Source: Nymphaea colorata (Eukaryota > Streptophyta > Magnoliopsida > Nymphaeales > Nymphaeaceae). Taken from it: DNA of 64,000 nt. Positions 51,053 through 63,937 of the stretch are shown piece after piece. Within the stretch, counting starts at the first letter, position 1. Every line of letters begins with the position of its first letter. Position numbers and translations under genes: made by a program. The notes under the pieces were generated by a model, which was not told the origin of the DNA, ran no database searches, and saw only the letters and a list, made by a program, of their open reading frames with translations. The stretch is taken from assembly GCF_008831285.2 (NCBI RefSeq), contig NC_045139.1:33267706-33331705 (forward strand), read 5' to 3'.

Positions 51053-52394
51053 ACGGCTAAATGATAAAAAGAGGCAGCAAATAGGTGAAGAAAGTGGTTG
51101 TCTGAATTCTGTTTGTTCTTTGGTCTAAGTGCACAAATCTTGTCGGATTATACTTGAAGCAATGGCTTTCTATAGGTTTCAACCGGCGGAAATCTTCAAC
51201 CTTTTTGGTCGCAATCTCATCAATTCATATGTCATGTTCTTGAATTCATCAATGTGCACGCGACCTAACAAGCAGGAAATACTCTATTAGTAAGTTTTTC
51301 TTTTGATTGTTGTGCTTAAGGACCAAGCGAACCAATTTTTTAGTCAATTCCACATAAATGATGAAAGATTATACAAAATCTTCAACATTGAGATTATATT
51401 TTCTGAGAGACGAATGTTATAATCTGTCCTATTTAAGGCGCATATGTTTGCACATGTAAGACTATATTCGAGTATTGAACTTGGCTCTGACACCAACTAT
51501 ATCAACCCAGCCCACTCTCAAGCTTGTCACCTTTTTTTGGTCATTGTAGAAGAAAAGAAGCAAGTTCATAAGTTGACCTGTTAATAAATAAAATAAATAT
51601 ATTCATAATCATGCACATCAAATGCAAGCTTAATTATATTTCCCAATCTACATCAACAACGTGGACATGATCTAACAATGCTAAAAAACAGCCCATATTG
51701 ATAGACGATATCACAAAAAAATCTAAACATGCATACCCACATGGGTCTGTCCCGGTACCATTGTCCTTCCTCATGAAAAAGTATGTCCTCTTCACATTGA
51801 ACCATTGTCCTCCTCATGAAAAAGTATGTCCGCTTCACATTGACAAGTTGGGTGTGAAAACAGTGATGCCGTTTAACAGTGAGACAAACTCCATGGAGGT
51901 ACCCTCCGTCCATTTCGGATGAATCTGGCAGAAAAGAAAAAAAGTTTAATTTTGGTTCCTAACCAAAATTTTAACATAGCAATATAGAGTAATTTTTATG
52001 TATTAAATAACACAATTTCTAAGGTCAACAATTAATACATATGGTTCTATGAAATTAAAGTGAAAAAACAATGACAAAATAATGTGAAAGATTAGCGCTT
52101 TTCACTTAATATTTTGGATCAAGCTGGATTTGACCCAAACTTGATCTACAAAATTGTTCATGTAATTTGCAATACTTGTGAACAAGAAAATTGTTCATGT
52201 AGTACATCCTCAATTTGTTCCAATAGGTGTTGTTATTCTTTTAAAATGCAAACAGTGACATGCGTGACGCTCAAGTTAAAGCGCGTATCGTATGGCCACT
52301 AAGATCTCGAAGCAATTTTTATATCTTAAGGACACCCTTGGTGGACTGCCAACATAATTATAATATATATATTTTTTTATCAAGAACGAAAACC

Positions 52395-52690
52395 ATTGTC
52401 ACAAAAAACGGGGATGGGTATTAAATGGCGAGGAAAAAAACGGATATAATACGGCAAAGTTTTATATATCGGGAATAAAACCGAAAAAGTTCGGTAATTT
52501 TTTTTTAAATTAAACATTTAATACATTTTAAAAATTATAAAAAATAATAATTAATAAAAATTGGCAAAAAACGAGAAAATAAAGACAAAAAACGGAAAAA
52601 TAATGTATAATACGGGTATTATATGGGTATTGAACGGGTATTATACGCTCCGCGTTTTTTGTTTTTTGACGTTTTCTAAAAAAAATAATA
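52395..52690. mobile_element. MITE-like element, second TTGTCACAA copy, one end lost
   Basis: It begins ATTGTCACAAAAAACGGGG and matches the reverse complement of the element at 4481-4841 for nearly 300 bp: TATATATCGGGAATAAAACC, AAGTTCGG, and AATTATAAAAAATAATAATT all recur. Similarity stops after GACGTTTTCTAAAAAAAAT, so the other terminal repeat is missing. By eye the shared part is highly similar, which suggests a family still recently active. Confidence 0.8.
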
Positions 52691-52884
52691 TTTTCTTTGG
52701 TCGGTTGAGACCCCGTTGTTAAGACTATCGCAGATTCTATGTACATCACACTTTTAACTTGATTTTACAAAACTTAAACTCACACGTAGTCTTTGTAGTT
52801 TTAGGAACTTAAAAAAATCCTCCTCCGTTCAATGGTTCAATGAATTTATCTGAAGTCGAAAAAATCTCTACGTAATTCTAAAGT

Positions 52885-53160
52885 TCAATGCGGAATCAAA
52901 TGATTCGAGCGGAAATCCTCTGAAAGAAAAGCCTCCGAGACATCTGGGAGACACAGAGTCCGAGGGAGAAGAAACTGTTCATGCTTTGGTGACTCAGACG
53001 ATTGGTACTTCGGCCAAGACTTTCCGTCACCGGAAAATTTCACCTCAGGTGGTCTGACCCCATGAAAACGACCACTCCTAAGCGGGAGCGTCCGACAGCG
53101 AGACAGTAAATTAAATGGAAAAGAGAGAGAGAGTCGGCGTGAGAGTGAAGCTCTCGACAT
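52885..53160 (-). CDS. Small ORF with presequence-like N-terminus, unidentified
   Basis: An ORF of 91 codons. The start is rich in Arg, Ser and Leu with no acidic residue for over 35 positions (MSRASLSRRLSLSFPFNLLS), like a mitochondrial or plastid presequence. The end reads EAFLSEDFRSNHLIPH. It sits in a locally GC-richer patch. It could be the orphan first exon of a lost gene, but no continuation was found. A chance ORF is equally possible. Confidence 0.2.
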   Translation of the reverse strand: MSRASLSRRLSLSFPFNLLSRCRTLPLRSGRFHGVRPPEVKFSGDGKSWPKYQSSESPKHEQFLLPRTLCLPDVSEAFLSEDFRSNHLIPH

Positions 53161-53889
53161 TCGAGGCAGCTGAAAGGGAAAACAAGCAGTACCGCAGAAG
53201 GAAAGCCAGCAGGCAATTGCTTTTAAGAGAAAAAGACCAAAAGGGTTTTATCAACTTCCGTAGCTTTTAATGGTGGAGATTCTTTTTTTCGGGGTTTAAA
53301 AATTTTAACCGTAATCCTCAAAAGGAGTCTCACTTTCTTGCTCTTCAATAGAAACTCATTTCGTTTTTACAGGTTTACTTGTGAGCGGTAACTGTCAAAG
53401 AACGTGGGGTTGGCAAAGAAGTCCAAGTTGGTAGGTGGCCATTCTTTGTTTGTTTTGCATAAAAATTAATTTTTTTTACCGCTACCAATATACAAGTTGT
53501 AAGTAACGCCACTCTAAAACTTAGTTTTAACTTTTAACATAACTGAGTTAGAGAAAAAGGACAGTGTCATATGAACGCATCTTTATCATTTTATGTTTAA
53601 AAAATTTATCGAAATCTTGTGAAAATAAAAAATTTATAAGTTTTTTAACTCTTTATCCTTTTATATTGAAGTCTTACAAAGGACAAAAGTAAAAAGGCAT
53701 GGTAAGAAACACTAAAACCAACAAAAGGTGAAAACCGGAAAACTTTATCCGCCGGAAGAGACGGCCCTCTGGCTCCCAAGGTGCCGAAGGGCCGCTCCGT
53801 AATTTGGAGGTCCCTCTGACTTCTTCCCCGCACGTCATAAACGCCCGAGTTACCCGGCGGAGGGAAGGGCGAGCGGTGGCGGGAGAACG

Positions 53890-56712
53890 ATGGGCGTCGT
53901 TCTGAGACCGAGCTCGGCGACTCTCTCGGCGTGGAAATGGCTGGGGCTGGTGACGGCCGTCTGGGTTCAGGCCGTCTCCGGCAACAACTACACCTTCTCC
54001 AACTACTCCGGTGCCATCAAGTCGCTGCTCAACCTGAACCAGGTGGAGCTCAACAACCTCTCCGTCGCCAAGGACATCGGCAAAGCCTTCGGCCTGCTCG
54101 CTGGCTTCGCTTCCGACTACCTGCCCACGTGGGCCATTCTCCTCATCGGCTCTCTTGAGGGCTTCGCCGGCTACGGCGCCCAGTGGCTCGTCGTCAGCCG
54201 CCGGATCTCCCCTCTCCCTTACTGGCAGGTTCCGCCCCTCTCCGCCGCCGTTCTTGCTTTCTTGATATATGTATCCCCTTTAGAACTCCATTTTGCGCGT
54301 ATATCTGCTCTGATATAAAATATCGACACTATTTGATATGTTATTTATGGAGCCCCTTTCCCATAACGTATCGTTTCTTCGTTGTAATCTTGGTGCTTAG
54401 TTCTTCATACCACATTTGGAGTTGGGTTTTTTCCCCTTGTTGTTTGGTGCATATTTTAACCTGTTGAATTGAAGATTAGATATGAAACTTTCTTGGTGTT
54501 GTGTTGGGTGCGCGATGGTGGGTCTTGCAGATGTGTGTGGTGCTGTGCATGGGCGGAAACAGCACGACCTGGATGAACACGGCGGTGCTGGTGACGTGCA
54601 TCCGCAACTTCCGGCAGAGTCGCGGGCCGGTTTCCGGGCTGCTGAAGGGATACGTAGGTCTCAGTACCGCCATCTTCACGGACCTGGCCTCCGCCCTCTT
54701 CGACAGCAACCCCTCTTACTTCCTGCTCATGCTCACGGTCCTTCCTGGCCTCGTCTGCGTCACCGCCATGGTCTTCCTCCGGGAGCTTCCCGCGGAGGAC
54801 GCTGCAAGAGACCCACCCGAGAAAGAGTTGCGATGCTTCTCCGTCCTCAACTTCCTGGCGGTTGTTATCGCCCTGTACCTGCTGGTCAACGATCTCACAG
54901 GCGCCCACGGCGTGCTGTTCTCCAGGGTTTTCTCCGCCGGACTGGTGGTGCTCCTGGCGACTCCGCTCGTCATTCCGGCGTACATGGTAGTCGGGCCTGG
55001 AGGGAGGAAGGGAGCAACGGCGGCCGATGGAAATGACGTCGAGTCGGTGAGGCAACCATTGGTGGCGGCAGAGCAGGAAAGGAAGGTGGAAGAAGAAGAA
55101 GGGGAGGGAGAGAAGCAGGTGGAGCACGTTCGGGGAACGGTTGTTATCGGGGAGGAACACACGATCGGGGAGGCAGTTCGCACGTGGGAGTTCTGGATCC
55201 TGTTCGGGTCGTTCTTGTGCGGTGTGGGAACTGGTCTGGCGGTGATGAACAACTTGGGGCAGATCGGGACTGCTCTCGGGTACGCGGACGTATCCATGTT
55301 CGTCTCTCTCACCAGCATCTTCGGTTTCTTTGGCCGGATTTTGTCGGGTTCGCTGTCGGAGCACTTTATCCGGTTAGTTCCTTGCCTAATGCGCTCCCCT
55401 TTTCGACTTACAGTTTCCGGTGACTGTTCCATGCATTTTAAACCGTTCAGATTCGTTCACTCCGGCCAGGTCGGCCGGTTAGTACGAACTCATGGAGTTC
55501 ATGTTAGCATCTAATTTCGATCCTTTACTGACAAACATCAACATCAGAAAAATGCCATGAGAATTGGCTTATGGCGGGAATTTGCTTATTTCCTAGTAAG
55601 CTGGTCTCAACTTGGTTCAACAATAAGCGTAGAGGGTGTTTGATGAGGCAGGAACTGTGATTCTATAATTAAAATTCTCATTTTTGATGAAATGAGAATT
55701 GTGTTATCAAACAAAAAGTTGTGATTCTAGAATTGTAAGCTCATTCTGGAATCAAAATTCAGGAATCATGTAGATTAATGATTTCAGAATTTTAGAATTT
55801 TTTCATGTCTCTTTAAGGCAGATGTTATGATGGTTGTTATTCAGCAATTTTAGAATATTGATTCCTGTTTTATCAAACACATGTTTTTTCTATTCTAAAA
55901 TCAAAATTTCAGACTATCAAACACGAAAGGAAAACTAAAACTGAAATTTTCATTCCAATTTCAGTTTGAAGTGAAATTTTGTTTCTAGAATTTTAGTTCT
56001 AGAATCAGAATTCAGTTCCATCAAACAACCCCCTAATGAGTTCAGCAGGAATTGGGTCTATAGCAGCGAGCCAAGCGTGAGTAAGTTGTTTTTGTCAGCT
56101 TGTCGTAGGCTCATTAGTGAAATAGAGTTTCTAACTTGATTTATTTTGATGGTGGTACGTGAAAGAAGAATATGTTGATTGACCAACTTCATGAATCTGA
56201 ATTCTTGTTGTTTTGAATGAATTGGCAGGAAATCGGCAACACCAAGACCAATGTGGAATGCTGCTTCCCAGATTGTAATGGCTGCAGGGTACATAATCAT
56301 GGCCATGGCGTTGCCTGGATCCCTCTATATTGGATCGATCGTGGTGGGAATGTGCTATGGTGTTAGGATTGCCGTCTCAGTTCCTACGGCTTCTGAGCTC
56401 TTTGGCCTCAGATATTATGGTCTCATCTACAACATTCTGATATTGAACCTCCCTCTTGGTTCCTTCTTGTTCTCCGGCCTTCTAGCCGGAATTCTGTATG
56501 ATAGGGAGGCAACCTCAGGGGCTGGAGGCTTCAACACCTGTGTCGGAGCGCATTGCTACCGGCTTGTGTTCTTGATCATGGCTGTTGCCTGCGTCATTGG
56601 CTTTGGATTAGATCTTTTGCTCTCTTTCAGGATGAAGGATGTTTACCTAAAGATTCAAGCAACCAAGAAAGCCAGGGCAGAAAAGGAGAGTGCTTTCTCT
56701 GCTAGAAACTGA
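53890..56712 (+). CDS. NFD4-like/nodulin-like major facilitator transporter
   Basis: The model is join(53890..54228, 54531..55372, 56229..56712), three exons, 554 aa. The nodulin-like MFS signature is clear: SGNNYTFSNYSGAIKSLLNL (residues ~31-50), VAKDIGKAFGLLAGFASDYL, GYGAQWLVVSRRISPLPYWQ at the exon 1 end, then MCVVLCMGGNSTTWMNTAVL in exon 2. About 12 membrane helices are evident. An acidic cytosolic loop (KVEEEEGEGEKQVE) lies near residues 298-311. A second MFS half includes SFLCGVGTGLAVMNNLGQIG and FFGRILSGSLSEHFIRK. Exon 3 carries SELFGLRYYGLIYNILILNL and the FNTCVGAHCYR motif. The family contains NFD4 and other poorly defined transporters; the substrate is unknown. Exons 1-2 are very GC-rich against AT-rich surroundings. 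A partial copy lies at 42719-43137. Confidence 0.92.
55632..56033. mobile_element. Tourist/hAT-like MITE in intron 2 of the NFD4-like gene
   Basis: The left end GAGGGTGTTTGATGAGGCAG and the reverse-complemented right end GGGGGTTGTTTGATGGAAC form imperfect inverted repeats over a 400-bp AT-rich interior full of TTCTAGAATT-type motifs. The right side is followed by TAA. The target duplication is not clear. Confidence 0.55.
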
Positions 56713-58404
56713 GCAGTCACCTCTCCTGGTTATGATCCTTTATATCATGGTCTGCATCATGCTGTTATACCCTTTTCCCTGTTACTTTCCCCCCTTGAGA
56801 ATGTCACTATCAGATCATTGTCTGCTTTATGGTTCATTCTTACCAAGAAAGTGCGGTTCTTCCAAATAATGGGCAGCTGAGAAAGGAGCCTCATCCCTCC
56901 TAAGAGTGATGATCAGAATGCCAGAAGGTACTGTTTGTTGTTGTTGTTCGGATTGCTATATGCTCTGCTTGAGGTGTCGAACAGCAGAATGTTGAGATTT
57001 GTAGCCTAAATTCATAAAAAGCCATGATAGTTCTCGAGCTTCTGGAACTGACCACCTCGAAGATCTCATTGAAGGATGAAGGCCAATACATACGGCCAGT
57101 GGTCAGATAAGAAGCCCAGATGTACTTGGATCATAAGTAAGGTAAGGAGGATTCAGCTCATGTATCATTTCTTGCGTGGCATGCCTATGGCTACCATTTG
57201 GTAATGGGTTGTTTCTTACATTGAGTGCTTGCTTGATCACAAAATAATGTGTCGTAGTCCAATAAAAGGAGATGTACAACCATTGCATCAAGCAGACCTT
57301 GCATATATCAATTGATTAAGTAGCCCCTTTCTCCCATCATCTTCCACCAGAACGACAACTTTAGCAGCTCGTTTGTCTTATTTCTGGATGTCGACATATT
57401 TGATCTTATTTATGCAATAAGATGCTGACATTTTTTTGATGAATCGAGTGGCGAGAGCGAGAGACCTGTGTTCTGTCCCTTTTCTGAATGATTAAACCAT
57501 GAAGTGAATCATAATTGATAAGATTCCGGGCAAGCTGAAAACTATCAAACATGAAAATGCTGTTTGAGTGAGCGGGAGGGAATTCCTACAGCCTGAGTCT
57601 CCCCGGTTTCTCCGGACTCCTGGGTCCAAGTTAAGTGGGGAACTGGAATTAGGTAGTTTTATGGTATACCCTTTTTTTACTCGAATGTCGTCTATGTCAC
57701 TGTGCAGTCTTATGAGAATCACATCATGAACATGCTACTCAAGCTGACGAGCTATGCTATTCGGATATTATTTCGGATATTATGAATTCCAAATTTCTGT
57801 TGCAGGAAGCCTGGAACGCGTTCCATTAAATGAACAGGTTAAATATTGTGATAGAATGGAATTTGGACAGAGCAAGCGTTCGCCAAGCTAGATTTACTTA
57901 GCTATTTGATGCAAGCTAATGATAGGGTAGACCTGTAATGGGAATTTGGCTATGTGGGATAATCAGTATACGATATGGTATCCTATTGTAATTGAATTGA
58001 TGCATGTTCTGGTTTGGATCCTCAGCTATCATACGAGAGTTTAATTGTGTGAATCCTTATTTTCATATATTTCTGGATTGAATAGTTGATCAATAACATC
58101 CTACTTTTTGGGGTTTTTAAACTGGACTCATGTCCATGGCTACCAACAGAATCAAAGCCTGATCATACGTGCAGTTATGAGTCCAATTTGGCATGACTTT
58201 TTTTTTTTACCATATATTCATAAAGCAGTGGAAACAGGATCTGGTTCCTTCAAACAAAAGGCAGTGCAACTTCAAGAATTTGATTCTAGGAATTCAATTC
58301 CTTGTTTTAATTCCAAGAGTTCTGGTCCAAAGTTGCCCAAGAAAGAGAGTGAAGCCTAAGTTCGACACATCATGTACACGTTTTTGGACACGGGTTCAAA
58401 TTAA

Positions 58405-58645
58405 GGGGACGTTTGGATGACACCATCTTTCTTTTAATCAAGTTTTTGTGAAAAATAGATTTTATGAAAAACAAGTTTCTTAATGAGTTTTTTTTTTTTT
58501 TTATGTGTGACACATGTAAAACCTGATTTTTGAATAAACTAAAAGGGACCATGTTTTTCACTCATTTTTACAAAACCCGGTTTTGTCAAAATTGTGTTTG
58601 ACACTCCAAAAACCTGATTTTGCAGTGTGTAAACAAAACACTCCG
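58405..58645. mobile_element. Tourist-like MITE
   Basis: A 241-bp span flanked by TAA on both sides. The left end GGGGACGTTTGG and the reverse-complemented right end CGGAGTGTTTTG are imperfect inverted repeats. The interior contains the motif AAAACCTGATTTT and relatives in both orientations. Confidence 0.5.
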
Positions 58646-59739
58646 TAAAGTTTTTCTGGGTGCACATTTCTGTTAATTCAATTACCACACTAGAAGCCAT
58701 CAAACACTGCAAAATCTTTCAAGTTTTACCTGTTTATATCATGTGGTGCATGCCTTTTTCAGAATTCCAGTCGAAGCTTTGAGCTTCTAACATTTTCCCC
58801 TTTTTTTCATACAAACTTCAGCAGAACACTCCATCAGAATGTCATGTATTCATCGTTTGATGATCAGACTTTTACTAGCCCTCCAGTCAAGCTATGTATC
58901 TAAGGAAAAACTTGAGATTAAAAAAAAACTTCATCCTTGGAACAACATTGATTATTTCTATTCAAGAAATGTTCCATGCCATCAAACGCATCCTTGCTAA
59001 AGTGCATAAAATTGCACTAACATAACTGGCTGAGTAACAATTACTCAAAGAAAAGGTGAAGTGGAAGTTCTCATCCGTTTTTCCGTTCAAATTTTAGGTC
59101 TCCGATCTTCGGGAACAAGTTTCATTAAATGAGCACGCACAACTTGGCTTCAGCATTCAGTAATATTAATAACGGGGAATAAATGTTGAGGAACTCAGAC
59201 AGGCACTCCACAGCCACTACTTTTTCTTTAGAGCGGCGTGCTATCGTCTGCCTTTTGAAGGTTCATTTTCTCCGTCTGTCAGGAACCCAAGTTGAGTTGA
59301 CGATTTCAGGAATTTAGTATATACCCATTTTATATAGAGCGATTCTCGAAGCACCAACCCAGTTGTTGGGGCTGCCCTCGAGAAGTAAACACCATGTGAA
59401 TCCCAATTAAAAAAGATGTTAATCGAATGTGCCTGCATCAGCCAGATGTGCCTCCGCCATTTCCTCCATTAATAAAAGAAGCAAGTTGCTTGGAGGGTTT
59501 CGGCGCACATTGATAGAACCGCAGCTGGTAAAGTCGCTTGTTTAAGTTTCTTGGGCACCATGCTGATGCATCCTGACTCCATTCCATGCATAGAGTTAAC
59601 AATTTTTTGTTATTGTAACTTTCAACATTTGAATAAGGGTGAAACTATAATTTTTCAAACTAAAATAATTTTCAGAGCTCATACGTATTTTTTTTGCTAT
59701 GTTTTGTTTTGTTTTTTTTTTTTTTATGGGTGGGAGTTG

Positions 59740-60065
59740 GTAAGTCTCGGCACCAGGTTAGGCCGTCGACAGGTACGCCTGATTCGGGTTTGGAACTGAA
59801 AAAAAAAAGACACCGGGCCACCCAAAGTGTTATCGGGCTGGTTCGGGTGTTCCCGATAAGCCCGGGTGGGCCTAATAATAGTTTATTAATATATAATTTA
59901 TTATTATATATATAATTATAATATTTTATTATGTTTTTTAATATTTATATATTATTTTATATTAAAACTATATAGTTTATAATTTAAACAGACTGGGCCC
60001 AAGCTCAGGTTTTGGGTGTCGGGTCAGACCGAGCCCGGGTTTCGAGTGTCGGCGAACCCAACTGC
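59740..60065. repeat. GGGCC/GGCCCGGG-rich repeat with AT core
   Basis: GC-rich segments with CGGGCC, CCCGGG and GGGTGTCGGGTC motifs lie on both sides of an AT-only core (about 59870-59990). This resembles dispersed plant DNA elements, but no clean termini could be defined. Confidence 0.35.
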
Positions 60066-63000
60066 TTACAATGAGGGAGCGAGCTGGAGCTCAACTTAAA
60101 TTACATATTGCTCAGCTCAAGCTAGAGTTGACCTTTATGATGTCTTTGCATGATGATTAAAACCTAGAGTCACTATTCAATTTATCTCTCTCTTCGCTCT
60201 TTCTTTCTTATATTATAATATATCACCATGTTTTTTGCTCGGTATAGATTAGGTTTTATAAAGATTTTAAAGGATAATGGTGAAAACCTTTTACAATTTA
60301 AAATAGTAAGAATGCTTAAATATTTATATTGGATGTGTGAAATTTGCAGACAATCATACTCCGCCCTTATATATGAGGCTCGTTGGCGTCATAAATTTTG
60401 TTTTGCAATCTTTTCAAGTGATAAACTAAACCAGGCCAGAGGGTGAAATCTACCAAACTAGGTGTCGCATTATTTTAGTGGTATCAGTCGCATTCAATTG
60501 ACATTAATTAACTTACATGTAAGAAAATTATAGAGAACAATGCCAATTTTAAGTAAGAAGCCAATTACTACTGTCTGGATGAATCAGTACTGGACATCCA
60601 CGAGGGGGTTGAGACAGTGTGGGACCTGGTAGGCAGTCAATCTCTGTTTCATTTTAAGGCATCCAAAGCGGGTGACACTCCAGAACTGCAAACTACAACA
60701 ATCTTTGCTGAACTATTCGACTCAGAAGGATATTTCAGTTGGAGATAATTTGCCATTTTTCACTCCAAACTCCATTGATGTCCCTCAAGTGTGGCATCTC
60801 ACTTATGGGGATAACATATGCACATGGGAGGAGCTAAGAGTTTCATCAAGGGTGGGCCGACAGTCCAACCTCTGAATCTGGGTAGGCCCAACTGAATTCA
60901 ATTCCAAAAAATCCCTCGCTCTTTGTTCTATTCATAAATGGATGTGGATGTTATACCTCCACTTTGCTAATGAAAGCAAACATTGTGGTCCTTTCCAGTC
61001 ATAATGTAGATGAAGACGCGCAACATGTGTGTGTACATGCTTGTGTATGTGAGGGGAAGATATTTTATGTTCTTATTGAGGTCCTTATAAATCAAACTTT
61101 TCTCCAAAACATAATGCAATTACATGTTGGAAATTAGTTCCTGATATATGCTTTCAAGATTCCAATCCAGAAGATGAGATATTGATCATAGATTCAAGTT
61201 GTTGACACGATCTCACCATTTTATGTCATTAATGAAATCTTCACCATCTCGTTTAAAAAGGAAGATATAAGTATCTGCAACGATCAATTTCTCAAATTCT
61301 AGAGGTTATAAAACCTTACCTGCATGTGATCCCAACAAGCTGGTCCAAGATCAAGCTTGATGAGTCCTCAGCAGGATAATCAAATCCAAACAACTGAAAA
61401 TTTGGAAAAGATGGAGGCAAGGAAAGGGTATCCATTGCATTTGATCCTTGTCCAGTTGTTGGTGAGGTTGGTTTTGCATTCTATTAAATAGAAAACCAAT
61501 TTCCATCATGCTCATTAAGATTTACATCTAAATTTTAGAAAAGTTTATTTATCATATATACTAATTTTACAAAATTATATTTCGGTAAAACAATAATTTG
61601 GCCCTCTCCATAAAAAATTCTTAGCTCCACTCGCAGTAAAGTCAGTTGTAAATGAGGAGTTGTAAGAGAGAATCCAAGGAGAAAGTGAAAGCACCGACAC
61701 CCTTCTTCCCGGTATAAGAGAATCTATAAAAGAAGCAAATGGGGACAGAAGAAGGTCCAGAGTAGGTAGACCTAACAGTGGCAGCAGAGAGGGACAAGTT
61801 AGGAGGGAATCTCATGAATGAGAGAGGCAAAGGAAGGTTGGCTTTCGATCGACGGCCTCTCTCCTTCTTTCTCTAAGGTGGTTTACCCTGCAAAAGCTAA
61901 GCAGAGAGCGAAAGTTGAAGTTACTTTGAAAGAAACGTTGGTGCAAGCGACTGCGCGTCTGAGCGCAAGCAACCACATGGAAAAACAAACGTAAGCAGGC
62001 AGCATCTCATTGTCCGAGCGAGAGAGAGAGATGCCGTGGGAAGCAGCAGCCACCAGAAAAGCGTAAATGGCGGGACAGAAGAGGTCAGAACATGTAGCCA
62101 AGGCATCACTTCACTTCAACGTCAGCGTGTGAGCATGACATACCGTAGGATTCCCACCCACAGTTTAAGCAGAACAGCGCCAACATGATGACAGGATTCC
62201 AGCGGCCATCGTCCTAACTTACTTTACTTTTGATGGGAGACACCCTCGCTTTATATATATATATATAATTAACGATGATCAGACGTTTAAGTGAGACGGT
62301 TCATATAAAGTAATTAGATGGAAGTAAAAGAAAAAATATGTAAAGTAATATTAGATGACAGAAATGTTCATCATATTTATTTTTTTTATTTTTTCTTAAC
62401 CTTCCATCATGTTAGGTCAAATGGTATATATGTGTTTGAATGACTATAAAAAACCTAGAGTCAACATTCAATTATATATATATATATATATATATATAAT
62501 CAATTTTATAACATAAAAGAAAGAAAAACTTTACACTATGTTAGTGTTTCTTGAAGTATGCCTAGCATATGTGACTCGCTGTCGCTTAAATTTTTCTTTA
62601 ATAAATCTATTAGAGCGGACATATGAAAATATAAGAATAATGTAATGGGAATTTAGAGACCAAGTTGACATAAAGTTCAATTTAAGTATTTGCCGATATA
62701 TAAACCAACATGTTTGGTGACGAGTTGACTTTATATATATAATATTTTGAAATACGAATGTGCAATCATTTTTAGTGGCCAACGTTCGGAAAACAATACA
62801 TGTAATGCTTGACATACTGGAAAGTAAGGCAAAAGTGGGAAACATTTTTTTTTTCGTGGGCACGATGTAAGGATGTTCATATATGGACATGGAAATCATG
62901 AAATCCTCCATCTTTAATCGGCAACCTTGTGCAGCTTCTATCCATTGGTCACAAAGTCCAAATCACTGTGCAATTCTCACGCATTTTCAAGTTGATGAAC

Positions 63001-63703
63001 ATGGCCCATCGGATGAGATTCTGATAATATTATCGAGAACCATCTAATTTGCGTTTCATCCAAAAAAAATTGACAAATAAAAGTCATAAACATACAAATA
63101 TATATAGGAGGTGAACCAATCAAAACCCCAATGCATGTGATTAAACACGTGAACTCATGCATTGCATCGGCACTGTACTGTAAAAGGCTGAGAAATCCAA
63201 AGATAATGTGTAATATATATATATCCTGTCGGTGGATCAGATGTATTATAATTATAATATATATAGTTCCAACTATGTGTGTGTGAGAGAGAAATTCAAC
63301 GACTATATACTATATAATAAAATACTCAGTAGGTGTGTGCGTTTGTGTTTAGCAAGCAGTAAAGGAAGGAAACTGGGACGTTGCACCAACCCGCCAACCG
63401 GAGGTGTACAGAGAGAGGAGAAAGGGAAAAAGTTTACTTCTCATTAACGGAACGCTTTTAAGACCGCCATTATTAGCTTCCCTTACCAATGCATATATAT
63501 TTTCTTATTGCATCCTGTTGCGTGGTTTCATCAATTATTTTACATAATTCTTCTCCTTTCCAACTACAACACTGCTCAATCCCTGGCAAGCTGACGCAGT
63601 TTCATCATCGAGCTTTACTGTGGAGTTCTTTTCTCACAGGCCCCGAAGGCAAGAGCAGGGGGCCACTGTGTTCTCGAAGTCCATGGTCGCCAACCATCTT
63701 TAA

Positions 63704-63937
63704 TTGGAAGAACGAATGATCGAAAAGAGAGATGGTGTCCCCCACTACAAGAACACGGTCACCGCCACAGTAATAATTGAGGAAGCGGCCATTAACAGTA
63801 GGCCAGCCCATGGAATGGCCCTGCATGATGATGACGCTGAGTCTGCCGCTGCAGTAGCCAGGCTTGCCAACCAGCCTTCATCGCTCAGCAGCACTCCTGT
63901 TGGTGCCTTTGGAGGAGAATCCTTTGACGATTTCTGA
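63704..63937 (+). CDS. Small ORF or gene 3' end near the right edge, unidentified
   Basis: The reading frame includes EKRDGVPHYKNTVTATVIIE, then an Ala- and Asp-rich part (DDDAESAAAVARLANQ) and ends GAFGGESFDDF. Composition and codon use look coding. A possible acceptor (TTTTCTCACAG) lies upstream at about 63630-63640, though its frame does not fit simply, and the frame's first codon is TTG, with ATG at 63719. No family is recognised. Confidence 0.3.
   Translation: MEERMIEKRDGVPHYKNTVTATVIIEEAAINSRPAHGMALHDDDAESAAAVARLANQPSSLSSTPVGAFGGESFDDF

Larger units (their letters stand above)
43138..53889. other. Long gene-poor region with DNA elements
   Basis: About 10.7 kb with no complete gene. 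It holds AC/AT microsatellites at 44262-44305, a hAT-like MITE, short tandem duplications, a rearranged Tourist-like element, a GAGCTCGA-rich repeat and the second TTGTCACAA element, listed separately. Around 46489-46560 and 48020-48080 lie short AGTGG-type segments (GTGGCGGAGCCAAAAATTCT, GTGGTAGAGCCACATGATGT). They recall dispersed plant repeats and also occur near 34914. An exon-like tail at 49779-49897 follows a good acceptor (TTTCTTTTGTAG) but has no family match. Confidence 0.5.

Noticed and set aside
54456-55364. Long antisense ORF of 302 codons opposite NFD4-like exon 2 (and 54716-55432, 238 codons)
   Set aside because: It results from high GC in the sense exon, is low in complexity and has no domain; the sense strand encodes a clear MFS protein with proper splice sites.
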